Assembly (NCBI RefSeq): GCF_017115085.1
Contig: NZ_JABXKJ010000060.1
Coordinates: forward strand, 1 to 51,760
DNA length: 51,760 nucleotides
Source of the DNA: Nostoc sp. NMS7
Lineage (GTDB): Bacteria; Cyanobacteriota; Cyanobacteriia; Cyanobacteriales; Nostocaceae
Direction of reading: 5' to 3'
This document shows positions 7,200-14,350 of the stretch, one piece after another. Numbering within the stretch: the stretch's first letter is position 1; each line of letters opens with the position of its first letter. Below the pieces are notes generated by a model. It was not told the origin of the DNA and searched no databases. It saw nothing but the letters and a program-made list of their open reading frames with translations. The translations under genes were made by a program, and so were the position numbers.

Positions 7200-9079
7200 C
7201 CAGAAATAATTTAGAGGAGAGCCTAGCTAAAAATGGTTGGTTAGTGGTGGACTTACCAGATCCTACCTCTGTTTTTCAAGTTCAAAAACAACTGCTCAGT
7301 TGGCTTCGAGAGCAAGCTTTACCTGATTTGAGTGGGCTGGAACAATATCATCTATTAGTGGATGATCGGCAACAACATCTAGAAATCCTCCACAATTTAT
7401 CATCATCTTATTGGCAAGCAGAACTCGGGCAAAAAATTATCACTGCTAACCTGAATCTCTTTCAGCAGTTAATAGGTCCAGATCTGGTCATTCAACGTTA
7501 TCCCTATTTGCGTGTAGTGCGACCTGGACAAGAAGCAGATGCTGTTCCCCTACATCGAGATACCTATTATGGTGCTAGTCCTTACGAAATCTCCATATTG
7601 ATTCCTTTCACCAATATGGAGGCTGAAGCTGCCCTGAAGGTTATTACCAGTTCACACTTAGCACCAGACTCAGAATATCCCTATATACAACAAGTCAGTC
7701 CAGATGTGACTATAGGTTCTTCTCAACATCAACTAGGCTGGGCCTACGCCCCTAGGCTACTTGAACCACATCTATTAGAACAAGCTGAATCAATTTCGCT
7801 CAAAGTTGGTCAAGTCTTGATTTTTGGACTTTCTTTAGTGCATGGAGCAGGTGTTAATAGGAGTCAATGTACACGCTTTTCTAGTGATATTCGTCTAGCT
7901 AATTCACTGGCTCCTGTCAAATGGACTAGAGGAGTACATAAAGATTATTTTGTTCCCCTGCATAAATCAGTGATCAGTCAAATAGCAGAGCATTATCTGA
8001 TCAACAGGAAGAATACCACACCGACAACAGCATCATTAAAAGTCAAGTGTATCGACCCAACAGAAGATCCAGCTTGGCACAGCTTGCTTGCACACCCAGA
8101 AGCAGGAATCTTCCACTCTCCACCTTGGTTTCGTGCATTAGCTGATGCTTATGGCTTTGTCATACGCGCCTATGTTGTAACTGATACCTCAGATGCAGTT
8201 TTAGGTGGTATTCCGTTTTGTGAGATCGATGATCTGATTGCACATCGGATCATTGCCTTACCTTTTACTGATGTCTGTGACCCTCTCGTTTCTTCGTCCG
8301 ATGTTTGGAAAGTACTACTAAATAAGTTACAATCCCACGAAGTTTCCTTAGAATTACGATTCCTAAAGGATTCTCTGACCACAGATGAAGAAAGTTTTAA
8401 AGTTACAAGGTCTAAACGGTGGCATCATCTGTCAATTGAGGAGTCACAAGAACTTCTTTGGTCTAGAATGACGAGTTCCAATCAACGTGCGATCCGTATT
8501 GCTCAAAGGGCTGGCATAGAAGTACGACCCCTGGTGGGTGCTGAAGGTTGGGAAGGATTTCTTCGTTTGCACGTAGCCCTCCGCAAGCAGAAGTTCCGTC
8601 TGTTAGCGCAACCATCTTCGTTTTTTGAAGCGCTCGCGCAGCGTTTCAGCGAGGTCGATGGCTGGCATCCGCTTGGTGCCTTTCTCGACGGACAGCTTAT
8701 TGCCGCAACCATTTACCTACGTTGGGGTGACACTCTCTACTATAAGTTCAATGCTTCAGAGATGAATGCCTTACAATTTCGTCCTAATAACCTACTGATT
8801 TGGGCTGGAATGTTGCTTGGGCAATCTCTCGGTTGCCGGATACTTGATCTAGGACCGAGTGATGATGACCAACCAGGACTAATCCGTTTCAAGCGTAATT
8901 TTGGTGTAGAAGAACGGCACCTGCGATTTTTACGCTGGACTCCAACGGATTTCCAGTCTAATGATAACAACCCACTACCTCAACTTCTGAGCGATCTGAC
9001 AAGCCTTCTTACTAGTCCTAATGTTCCCGATGAAATTGCTATGCAAGCTGGTGCTCTACTTTACAGGTTTTTCTCATAA
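7196..9079 (+). CDS. Fused 2OG-Fe(II) oxygenase and FemAB-like acyltransferase
   Basis: This is a two-domain protein of 627 aa. Residues about 1-270 look like a PhyH-type Fe(II)/2-oxoglutarate oxygenase: the HxD pair is His120-Arg-Asp122, the distal histidine is His216 (LVHGAG), and Arg227 or Arg233 would hold 2-oxoglutarate. From memory it resembles the oxygenase family named for 'sporadic carbohydrate clusters' in Leptospira and other bacteria. Residues about 282-600 are a FemAB/GNAT-like transferase: FHSPPWFRALADAYGF, then SSNQRAIRIAQRAGI, then YYKFNAS and a late LDLGPSDDDQPGLIRFKRNFG. A likely role is hydroxylation plus acyl or aminoacyl transfer on a surface sugar. The ATG at 7196 overlaps the previous stop; the TTG at 7157 is not needed. 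Confidence 0.75.
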   Translation: MTRNNLEESLAKNGWLVVDLPDPTSVFQVQKQLLSWLREQALPDLSGLEQYHLLVDDRQQHLEILHNLSSSYWQAELGQKIITANLNLFQQLIGPDLVIQRYPYLRVVRPGQEADAVPLHRDTYYGASPYEISILIPFTNMEAEAALKVITSSHLAPDSEYPYIQQVSPDVTIGSSQHQLGWAYAPRLLEPHLLEQAESISLKVGQVLIFGLSLVHGAGVNRSQCTRFSSDIRLANSLAPVKWTRGVHKDYFVPLHKSVISQIAEHYLINRKNTTPTTASLKVKCIDPTEDPAWHSLLAHPEAGIFHSPPWFRALADAYGFVIRAYVVTDTSDAVLGGIPFCEIDDLIAHRIIALPFTDVCDPLVSSSDVWKVLLNKLQSHEVSLELRFLKDSLTTDEESFKVTRSKRWHHLSIEESQELLWSRMTSSNQRAIRIAQRAGIEVRPLVGAEGWEGFLRLHVALRKQKFRLLAQPSSFFEALAQRFSEVDGWHPLGAFLDGQLIAATIYLRWGDTLYYKFNASEMNALQFRPNNLLIWAGMLLGQSLGCRILDLGPSDDDQPGLIRFKRNFGVEERHLRFLRWTPTDFQSNDNNPLPQLLSDLTSLLTSPNVPDEIAMQAGALLYRFFS

Positions 9080-9084
9080 TCAGA

Positions 9085-10095
9085 ATGGATGCAATTAATA
9101 TCGGTGTCATTGGCTATGGCTACTGGGGTTCTAAAATGGTACGTAATTTTCTCCAGATGTCAGACATAACAGTTGTAGCAATTTGCGATCTCCAACCTTC
9201 CCAACTAAGGACCAAAGTTCAATATCCTAATATTGAGGTAACTAGGAACAGTCAAGATCTATTTAAAAACCCCAAAATCGATGCGATCGCAATTGCTACA
9301 CCAGTCTCAACTCACTTTTATTTGACTTTAAAAGCATTACAAACTGGCAAACACGTTCTTGTTTCCAAACCCCTCACAGCAACATCTGAACAAGCTCAAA
9401 GACTTATTGAAGAAGCTAATCGTCGTCAACTTATCTTAATGGTAGATCACACTTTCATCTACTCAAGTGCTGTCCGTAAGATTCAAGAATTAATAAATAA
9501 CAAGGAACTAGCTAATATTTATTACTATGATTCAGTACGTGTCAATCTGGGACTGTTTCAATATGATGTAAATGTAATTTGGGATTTGGCAGTACATGAT
9601 CTGGCGATTATGGACTTTGTTTTATCATCACAGCCGATAGCAGTTTCAGCCGTTGGCATGAGTCATATTCAGGGAATGCCTGAAAATATAGGTTATTTGA
9701 CATTGTTCTTCGATAGTAATTTAATTGCTCACATCCACGTTAATTGGCTGGCACCAGTGAAGACTAGGCAAACAATAATTGGTGGGGAATTAAAGATGAT
9801 TGTTTATGATGATTTGGAAACTAGTGGAAAAGTCAAAGTTTATGACAAAGGAATTACTCTTGTCAAAAACACTAAAAACATCTATCAGCCTCTGGTAGAC
9901 TATCGCACAGGAAATATCTGGATACCTCAATTGGATCTTATCGAACCTTTATATAGGGAAATATCACACTTTATTGACTGTATTAAACTCAACAAATGCC
10001 CCTTAACTGATGGTCGAAATGGCTTACGAGTAATTCGCATACTTGAAGCAGCTACTAAGTCAATGAAAGAACAAGGCAAACTGATAGAATTGTAG
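9085..10095 (+). CDS. Gfo/Idh/MocA family oxidoreductase
   Basis: This is an NAD(P)-dependent sugar dehydrogenase-type protein of 336 aa. It has the N-terminal Rossmann motif GVIGYGYWGSKMVRNF, the family block IAIATPVSTHFYLTLKAL followed by GKHVLVSKPL (normally EKP, here SKP), and the C-terminal alpha/beta domain with WDLAVHDLAIMDFV carrying the usual catalytic-region His and Asp. It follows the fused oxygenase gene after only 5 bases, so it is in the same operon. Such enzymes oxidise or reduce the C3 position of nucleotide-linked sugars, often before an aminotransferase, but no aminotransferase is present here. The E-to-S change in the EKP motif should be noted when judging activity. Confidence 0.85.
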   Translation: MDAINIGVIGYGYWGSKMVRNFLQMSDITVVAICDLQPSQLRTKVQYPNIEVTRNSQDLFKNPKIDAIAIATPVSTHFYLTLKALQTGKHVLVSKPLTATSEQAQRLIEEANRRQLILMVDHTFIYSSAVRKIQELINNKELANIYYYDSVRVNLGLFQYDVNVIWDLAVHDLAIMDFVLSSQPIAVSAVGMSHIQGMPENIGYLTLFFDSNLIAHIHVNWLAPVKTRQTIIGGELKMIVYDDLETSGKVKVYDKGITLVKNTKNIYQPLVDYRTGNIWIPQLDLIEPLYREISHFIDCIKLNKCPLTDGRNGLRVIRILEAATKSMKEQGKLIEL

Positions 10096-10154
10096 CAGTC
10101 CTTCCTTTGTGGTGCCCAAGAGATTTTTTGCTTAACTAGGAAAAACCCAAGTTT

Positions 10155-11096
10155 ATGAGAACAGAAAAGGTAATTGTTACTGGAGCAACTGGGTTCATCG
10201 GGTCACATTTAGTGCGTAGACTCGTTAAAGAGGGATTTATTGTTCATATCCTATGTCGGCATAGTTCTAATTTTTGGCGCATTGAAGAACTGTTACCCCA
10301 AATTACTAGGCATATAGCTAGTTTAGAAGAAGCAGAACAACTTAGGGAGATTATGACAAATATTCAACCAGACTATATCTTCCATTTAGCTTCATCTACA
10401 GTTGTAGCTGGTTCTTCAGGGGCAGACGCAGAACTGATTAAAACAAACCTACTGGGAACCGTTAATCTAATTAAAGCATCTCAAACCATAGAATATCGGG
10501 GACTTGTTACAACAGGCGATTCTTTTGAGTACACTACCAGTGATCTGCCCTTATCTGAAGCTGATCCTTGTTACCCTAATACTTTACATGGGATTACCCA
10601 ATTAGCAGCGACCCTCTATGCTCAAGCTATGGCTACCAAAGATAGTAGTCCCATTACTACCTTACGCCTCTTCTCTACTTATGGGGCCAATGACAACCCA
10701 AGACGACTAATTCCTAAGGTCATCTCCAGTGCTTTAGTTAATACTCCATTATCTCTCTCTCGCCCAGAAATTGCCCGTGATTGGATTTATATTGACGATC
10801 TTGTTGAGCTTTACTTAGAAGCTGCTTTTAGAGCTAAAGAACTTGCTGGAGGTGTCTTTAATGCTGGAACGGGTAAACAGACCAATCTTGGCGAAGTGGT
10901 CAACACCATTCTCGCTCTTACTGCTTCTTCTTCGGAAACTAACTGGGGGGTTTTTTCTGCTCCTGCACATGATGCTTATCCTTGGGTAGCTAACATAAGT
11001 AAGACCTTTGAGCATTTTACTTGGAGACCTCGTAGATCTTTTGAGGAGGGTATCCGCGCCATGATCACAGGAATGTCAGGACTTGTCGGCATATGA
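10155..11096 (+). CDS. SDR epimerase-like protein with altered active site
   Basis: This is an extended SDR of 313 aa with a clear NAD-binding motif (VTGATGFIGSHL, residues 8-19), FHLASSTVV, a serine block (GDSFEY, Ser123) and a late DWIYIDDLVELYLEA. However, at the position of the catalytic YxxxK there is HGITQ: His145 instead of Tyr and Gln149 instead of Lys. The codons are unambiguous (CAT GGG ATT ACC CAA). Either the protein binds a sugar nucleotide without ordinary SDR chemistry or it uses other residues. It begins 59 bases after the Gfo/Idh gene, and its stop overlaps the start of a truncated glycosyltransferase (ATGA), so it belongs to the same operon. Confidence 0.8.
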   Translation: MRTEKVIVTGATGFIGSHLVRRLVKEGFIVHILCRHSSNFWRIEELLPQITRHIASLEEAEQLREIMTNIQPDYIFHLASSTVVAGSSGADAELIKTNLLGTVNLIKASQTIEYRGLVTTGDSFEYTTSDLPLSEADPCYPNTLHGITQLAATLYAQAMATKDSSPITTLRLFSTYGANDNPRRLIPKVISSALVNTPLSLSRPEIARDWIYIDDLVELYLEAAFRAKELAGGVFNAGTGKQTNLGEVVNTILALTASSSETNWGVFSAPAHDAYPWVANISKTFEHFTWRPRRSFEEGIRAMITGMSGLVGI

Positions 11097-11161
11097 CCAA
11101 TCCTTTGATCAGCGTCGTCATTGCGACCTACAACACTGGCCGTCGTAAATTAGAGATATGA
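11093..11161 (+). pseudogene. Truncated family 2 glycosyltransferase start
   Basis: An ATG overlapping the previous stop begins MTNPLISVVIATYNTG, the unmistakable beginning of a GT2 enzyme, but a stop follows after 22 codons. The coding similarity ends near 11140, where sequence leading into an IS transposase relic begins. The operon originally continued with a glycosyltransferase and was cut, probably by the IS insertion or a later deletion. Confidence 0.75.
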
Positions 11162-11214
11162 ATCAAAACGATTAGCTCATGTTAACGTCTATATTAAATT
11201 AATAGAGATAAGAA

Positions 11215-11540
11215 TTACGTGATGAATTGATAATAACGAAGACAATCATCTGGTAAAATATTCAGGATAAAATCTCTATCTTGAGTCCAATTAGAGATGT
11301 GTTTTTTGTTGTTAAATTCAACTAAATGAATACACTGGAAGCGTTAAAATATCCAACGTAGAGTGGGACGGTCAGTTGGTTTACCTAACTGATTTTTAAT
11401 CGTTGATTTAGACTCTCTGAGTGCGGCTCTGATTTGACGTTGAGCCAACGTATAGACCAGCAGACATAAACCCATAATCATTCCTAACGACTCTATTCTC
11501 TCAGGGCTTTTGAGAAAAATACTATCGGCATTAGATTACA
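11215..11540 (-). pseudogene. C-terminal remnant of an IS transposase
   Basis: On the minus strand this reads as the C-terminus of a cyanobacterial IS4/IS1634-like transposase: DSIFLKSPERIESLGMIMG, then CLLVYTLAQRQIRAALRE, NQLGKPTDRPTLRWIF, an in-frame TAA, and then the tail to YYQFIT at a stop at 11215. The internal stop and the lack of any N-terminal or catalytic DDE part show it is dead. Its 43-bp piece 11425-11467 is duplicated at 6011-6053. The family assignment is from memory of related proteins. Confidence 0.75.
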
Positions 11541-11863
11541 TCCTATGGTTCCTTTTTGCTTAAGTTGACACCAATGGGCAATGCCGTGCCCCTACCAAGG
11601 TATTTGTATTATAATTGTCAAACAGTATAACTCCTGATTATGAGCAAATTTTAAGCGAACTTGATAGAAATCCTAGTTATTCTAAATACCATTCATACCG
11701 TAATTTCTGGTAAAAATTTATAACCGTGTTCAAAAATTACATTTATCATAATCAGTTAGGTGATATTTATTTACGAATTATAAATTATGAATTATCTTGA
11801 CACTTGCGCTAGGATATCCCCTATTGCCTTTGTGCAATATACGTGAGGAGGTCAAACACAAAC
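11541..11863. other. Intergenic spacer with a dispersed repeat
   Basis: No gene is seen. About 11577-11632 is a diverged copy of the repeat at 1658-1714 (core 'CCCTACCAAGGTATTTGTAT'). The last bases, GAGGAGG at about 11845-11851, serve as the ribosome binding site of the next gene. Confidence 0.5.
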
Positions 11864-13024
11864 ATGACAGAAGAATTCAATACACAGGGCGCAGAAAATC
11901 TAGTTGCGATGCCTTCTCTTCGAGACGCTTTGCGAACGGCGGGCGCAGCCATCGCTAACCAATTCGCCGAATGGGGAAAGGTTACAGACGTTAAAGCATT
12001 TGGAAGTGGTAATATCAATGACACATTCTTAGTAACTCTAGATTCCTCAGAAGAACAAAATTTTGTCCTGCAACGCATCAACACGCAGGTATTTCGTCAG
12101 CCACAACTGATTATGCAGAATATGCGTACCTTCACTGAGCATGTTCATAAACGGTTACAGCACACACCCCTGAGTCGTCGCTGGGAAGTACCACGCGTAC
12201 TATTAACCAAGGATGCTCAAGACCACTGGAGAGATGTAGACGGCTGCTTTTGGCGGGCGATTAGCTTTATTGAAGGTTCCCAGTCTTTCGATAGGATGCG
12301 CGATCGCACCCAGGCGAAAGAAATCGGTTATGCCTTGGGGATGTTCCACAATCTGATCAGCGATTTGCCATCAGAAAAACTCGCCGACACCCTTCAAGGG
12401 TTCCATATTACACCGCTTTATCTCCAGCATTACGAGGAAGTCTTGGCGAAAACTAGGGCGCGTCAATCTGCTGAAGTTAATTATTGTTTACAGTTTGTTA
12501 GCGATCGCCAAATATTTGCATATATCCTAGAAAATGCCAAAGCTGAAGGCAAACTACCTCTGCGTTTGATGCACGGCGATCCAAAAATCAATAACGTGAT
12601 GTTTGACACTGTTACCCAGCAAGCTGTCAGCGTCATAGACCTGGACACTGTTAAACCCGGTCTGGTACATTATGATATTGGTGATTGCCTGCGATCGGGT
12701 TGCAATCCGGCTGGAGAAGAAACCGAGAATTGGGAAAGTATTTATTTCGATACTGATTTGTGTCAGGGAATTCTAAAAGGTTATCTCTCGGTAGCAAAGG
12801 CATTTCTGACTGAGAATGACTATGCCTATATATACGATGCTATCCGTCTGATCAGCTTTGAATTAGGACTGAGATTTTTTGCTGATTATTTAGCAGGGAA
12901 TATCTACTTTAAAGTTAAGCACTCAGAACATAATTTGGTAAGAGCGATCGTCCAGTTTAAGCTTACTGAAAGTATTGAATTTCAAGAAATGCAGATTCGT
13001 AATATTATTAAAGATATGAAATGA
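11864..13024 (+). CDS. NahK-like sugar kinase (APH-fold phosphotransferase)
   Basis: This is an aminoglycoside-phosphotransferase-fold kinase resembling N-acetylhexosamine 1-kinase (NahK/LnpB). The catalytic loop LMHGDPKINNVMFD and the metal-binding VIDLDTVKPGLVHYDIGDCLR are the hallmark motifs of that branch; the N-lobe has GSGNINDTFLV as the nucleotide loop. The ATG at 11864 is preceded by GAGGAGG about 12 bases upstream, so the GTG at 11843 is rejected. The N-terminus (about residues 12-30) is encoded by sequence resembling a dispersed Nostoc repeat at about 16770. The gene overlaps the DOMON-like gene by four bases (ATGA). A role in phosphorylating free hexosamine or a related sugar is likely; the substrate is unknown. 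Confidence 0.8.
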   Translation: MTEEFNTQGAENLVAMPSLRDALRTAGAAIANQFAEWGKVTDVKAFGSGNINDTFLVTLDSSEEQNFVLQRINTQVFRQPQLIMQNMRTFTEHVHKRLQHTPLSRRWEVPRVLLTKDAQDHWRDVDGCFWRAISFIEGSQSFDRMRDRTQAKEIGYALGMFHNLISDLPSEKLADTLQGFHITPLYLQHYEEVLAKTRARQSAEVNYCLQFVSDRQIFAYILENAKAEGKLPLRLMHGDPKINNVMFDTVTQQAVSVIDLDTVKPGLVHYDIGDCLRSGCNPAGEETENWESIYFDTDLCQGILKGYLSVAKAFLTENDYAYIYDAIRLISFELGLRFFADYLAGNIYFKVKHSEHNLVRAIVQFKLTESIEFQEMQIRNIIKDMK

Positions 13025-13560
13025 ACGAGCAGACATTTTCCCTGCAACCCTTCCCTTCGACAAAATCCCTGCCTAATTTGAAAATTGCAGGTAATATTGC
13101 TCGAAATGGTAATAAACTTTTCATTCGCTATATGCTTGAAGGCGATTTAAAAGAAATTACAATAGCTGCACCATCAAATACAGGCTCACGCAAGCATGAA
13201 TTGTGGAAAGACAGTTGCTTTGAGTTCTTCGTTGGCATCAAAGATTTTCTACGGTATTGGGAGTTTAACCTCTCCCCCGCCGGACACTGGAATGTCTACC
13301 ACTTTGATAGCTACCGTCAAGGAATGCAAGAGGAAAAAGCCTTTACAACACTTCCATTTAATGTTCAGAATCAAGCCGACAATTTAGCACTTGTGTTGAA
13401 TGTCGATTTGGATAAAATCGTCTCAGCAGAACAAGTCATTGAAGTTGGCATTACTACGGTTATTAAACACAGAAATGGTGAGGTGACTTACTGGGCGTTA
13501 ACTCATCGAGGTGGGGAGGCTGACTTTCATTTGCGAGATAGTTTTATTATTGAGTTGTGA
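13021..13560 (+). CDS. DOMON-like domain protein
   Basis: This 179-aa protein looks like a single DOMON-like beta-sandwich of the carbohydrate-binding type: the core has KHELWKDSCFEFFVG, the strand YWEFNLSPAGHWNVYHFDSY, and a final EVTYWALTHRGGEADFH. There is no signal peptide or membrane helix, so it should be cytoplasmic. It is translationally coupled to the kinase-like gene upstream (ATGA overlap), which suggests that the two act on the same sugar. The function is not known from the family. Confidence 0.8.
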   Translation: MNEQTFSLQPFPSTKSLPNLKIAGNIARNGNKLFIRYMLEGDLKEITIAAPSNTGSRKHELWKDSCFEFFVGIKDFLRYWEFNLSPAGHWNVYHFDSYRQGMQEEKAFTTLPFNVQNQADNLALVLNVDLDKIVSAEQVIEVGITTVIKHRNGEVTYWALTHRGGEADFHLRDSFIIEL

Positions 13561-13820
13561 GTTATATCTTTCTCAAATTCTCACGAATAATTTAGGACTG
13601 CTATATAAGCAACAGATACCTCGAAGTCATGTTGAAGTGCTTGAAAGTTGCAAAAAGTAGGTTGGGTGGAGGCTTTGCGTAACCCAACATCCTGATAATC
13701 AGTTGGGTTGCGCTCCGCTCCACCCAACCTACGTCTAATCCACTATTTTAGCCTAGATGGTCCACTAGGTGCATTTTAAAAATCAAATACTAGTCCTATA
13801 TATAAGCAACAGATACCTCG
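13561..13820. repeat. MITE-like palindrome flanked by a 32-bp direct repeat
   Basis: A 32-bp sequence beginning TATATAAGCAACAGATACCT occurs at 13602-13633 and again, nearly intact to its end, at 13799-13830. Between the copies lies a palindromic element: GTAGGTTGGGTGGAG (13657-13671) and CTCCACCCAACCTAC (13718-13732) are perfect inverted repeats, with a second internal pair around 'AACCCAAC'. This 'ggttgggtgga' palindrome is a widespread Nostoc-type repeat. It appears to have landed inside an older tandem array. Confidence 0.65.
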
Positions 13821-13967
13821 AAGTCATGTTCAAGTACTCCAAAATCGTGTTCAAGTACTTGAAAGTCATGTTGAAGTACTTGAAAGTCATGTTGAAGTAC
13901 TTGAAAATCGTGTTGAAGTACTTGAAAATCGTGTTGAGGTACTCCAAAATCGTGTTGAGGTACTCCA
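13821..13967. repeat. Seven-copy 21-bp tandem repeat
   Basis: Seven direct copies of a 21-bp unit (AAGTCATGTTGAAGTACTTG plus one base) run without gaps from 13821 to 13967. Two variants alternate at the start (AAGTCAT or AAATCGT) and two at the end (ACTTGA or ACTCCA). Because 21 is a multiple of three, one frame on each strand stays open: the plus strand would give heptads like LKYLKVM. Neither frame has a good start signal, so I treat it as a minisatellite rather than a gene. Confidence 0.85.
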
Positions 13968-13972
13968 AATAA

Positions 13973-14350
13973 GAATTATACCTGTTTATAATCGCCGCTT
14001 GAATATTTTAGAAGTGCGATCGCACTAGCAGGCAGAAAAAATTAGGTTAAATATCTCAACCATAGCGATATTTACACATCTACACCTTCATGCTTGTTGC
14101 TTCATAACTTCTAGATATGAACAATAATTTAGGAGCAATGTTATTTTCGGAGAATAAATAAACTAATTATATTTCGTTTGATAGAGTTAATTAAAATCTC
14201 AGAGAGCAAAATATAAGATAGATAGCTAAAAAGCAAATTATCAACTGTTAGTTTTATGTAAAAAATTATGGCAATATTTAGGGGATAGAAAACTAGTCAA
14301 ATCAAACAACAACAGCATCCATAGGGGGATGCGGTTTCTCGGAGGGCTAA
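13973..14350. other. Leader region of the ATP-grasp gene
   Basis: No gene is visible. One HIP1 site lies near 14016. Just before the next start, GCATCC (14315-14320) and GGATGC (14327-14332) could form a small hairpin, and CGGAGGG at about 14340 is a strong ribosome binding site. Confidence 0.5.

Noticed and set aside
13600..13970. Possible CRISPR array
   Set aside because: Units are contiguous 21-mers without unique spacers, and no cas gene is near.
13769..13972. 67-aa open frame of heptad repeats over the 21-bp array (also open on the other strand)
   Set aside because: Any 21-bp repeat lacking stops gives open frames on both strands; there is no ribosome binding site or conserved domain, so I treat it as a minisatellite.
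14315..14332. Small hairpin in the ATP-grasp leader considered as a riboswitch
   Set aside because: Only a 6-bp stem, no recognisable aptamer pattern.
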